The position numbers were made by a program, and so were the translations under genes. Source: Diphasiastrum complanatum (taxonomy: Eukaryota > Streptophyta > Lycopodiopsida > Lycopodiales > Lycopodiaceae). From it: a stretch of DNA of 64,000 nucleotides. The notes under the pieces are model-generated. The model was given only the letters and a program-made list of their open reading frames with translations. It made no database searches and was not told where the DNA came from. The DNA lies in the NCBI GenBank assembly GCA_029204225.1, contig CM055106.1, positions 7,163,156 to 7,227,155 on the forward strand, in the 5' to 3' direction. Shown in pieces: positions 63,621-64,000 of this stretch. Positions within the stretch are counted from its first letter, which is position 1. The number at the start of each line of letters is the position of its first letter.

Positions 63621-64000
63621 TTGATAACATACTAAATGCATCAAAAAATGAAGGTCAACTCTGGCACAGAAGAATGTATCATCTGAATATGAGGAGCCTC
63701 TACGACATGAGCAATAAGGACATAGTTACATGTCTAAAAATATCCAGACCCAATACTGAGTTTTGCAGAGCCTGTCAGAAAGGGAAACAACATCGGAATC
63801 TATTTGTACACGAGGAAAGAAACACTAAAGAAGTTTTTGAGCTCGTCCACTCATATGTCTGCTGATCGATGAAAGTTTCTAACGTTCATTGATGACTGCA
63901 TCCGGATGACAACGATCTAAGATGAAAAAATCTGAAGTGTTTGACTCTTTCAAGAAGTTCATGGCATTCGCAGAAAGACACACCTCAAAGAAGATTCAGA
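63621..64000 (+). pseudogene. Copia-1 relative: pre-integrase and integrase start, runs off the window
   Basis: Closely matches Copia-1 from about 1,265: N-E-G-Q-L-W-H-R-R-M-Y-H-L-N-M-R-S-L-Y-D, then C-R-A-C-Q-K-G-K-Q-H where Copia-1 has a stop. A TGA near 63,863 and a short deletion relative to Copia-1 (near 63,875) show decay. It is probably a second copy of the Copia-1 family. Confidence 0.85.

Overview
This window looks like nuclear DNA of a vascular plant with a large, retrotransposon-rich genome. The evidence is: copia elements with the plant-type primer-binding site TGGTATCAGAGC; Ty3/gypsy elements with TGGCGCC-type primer sites; a LINE; hAT transposase pieces; and one spliced housekeeping gene whose introns reach about 10 kb. 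The intron sizes and repeat load would suit a fern, lycophyte or gymnosperm, but the sequence alone does not settle the lineage. No rRNA, tRNA or CRISPR feature was recognised.

Left third (1-30,282): a nest of LTR retrotransposons. Copia-1 (+) is broken twice. Copia-2 (3,430-8,838, +) sits inside its RNase H region, and Copia-2 itself carries a solo gypsy LTR (6,700-7,445, perfect AAAAT target duplication). Farther downstream, a 20.7-kb Ty3/gypsy element (Gypsy-1, 9,270-29,937, minus strand) interrupts the Copia-1 RNase H tail; the last Copia-1 codons and its 3' LTR reappear at 29,938-30,282. Gypsy-1 keeps both LTRs, primer site, a gag fragment, pol (RT, RNase H, integrase) and, between integrase and 3' LTR, a long open region of unknown function (ORF3). 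Its centre (about 16.9-28.0 kb) is filled with fragments of further copia and gypsy elements, including two odd LTR copies whose one end is an inverted copy of the LTR head.

30.3-34.6 kb: an older, decayed relative of Gypsy-1 (minus), then a 167-bp tandem duplication and a G15 run. 34.7-38.9 kb: no recognisable coding; it holds a CA microsatellite, telo-box-like motifs and a cluster of GCTGATAA motifs upstream of the host gene.

38,863-57,056 (+): the one recognisable host gene, phosphatidylinositol synthase (PIS), in ten coding exons that join to 222 codons with consistent splice phases and a complete CDP-alcohol phosphotransferase motif. Intron 3 (9.8 kb) holds a LINE piece, a solo copia LTR with GGTAG target duplication, a chromovirus-like gypsy relic, a hAT N-terminal exon and a copia-type LTR. 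Intron 9 (4.5 kb) holds an antisense, still spliceable-looking hAT transposase C-terminal half.

57.1-64.0 kb: the 3' flank of PIS with simple repeats, hairpins and unassigned sequence, then a minus-strand copia relic (Copia-3, 61,168-about 63,620) bordered on both sides by copia pieces; a Copia-1 relative runs off the right edge.

The most notable signals are the fully resolvable PIS gene with TE-swollen introns, the layered insertion history with target duplications, the uncharacterised ORF3, the inverted-head LTR derivatives, and the exact 10-bp palindrome CACACGTGTG, found seven times and shared by at least four unrelated LTR families.
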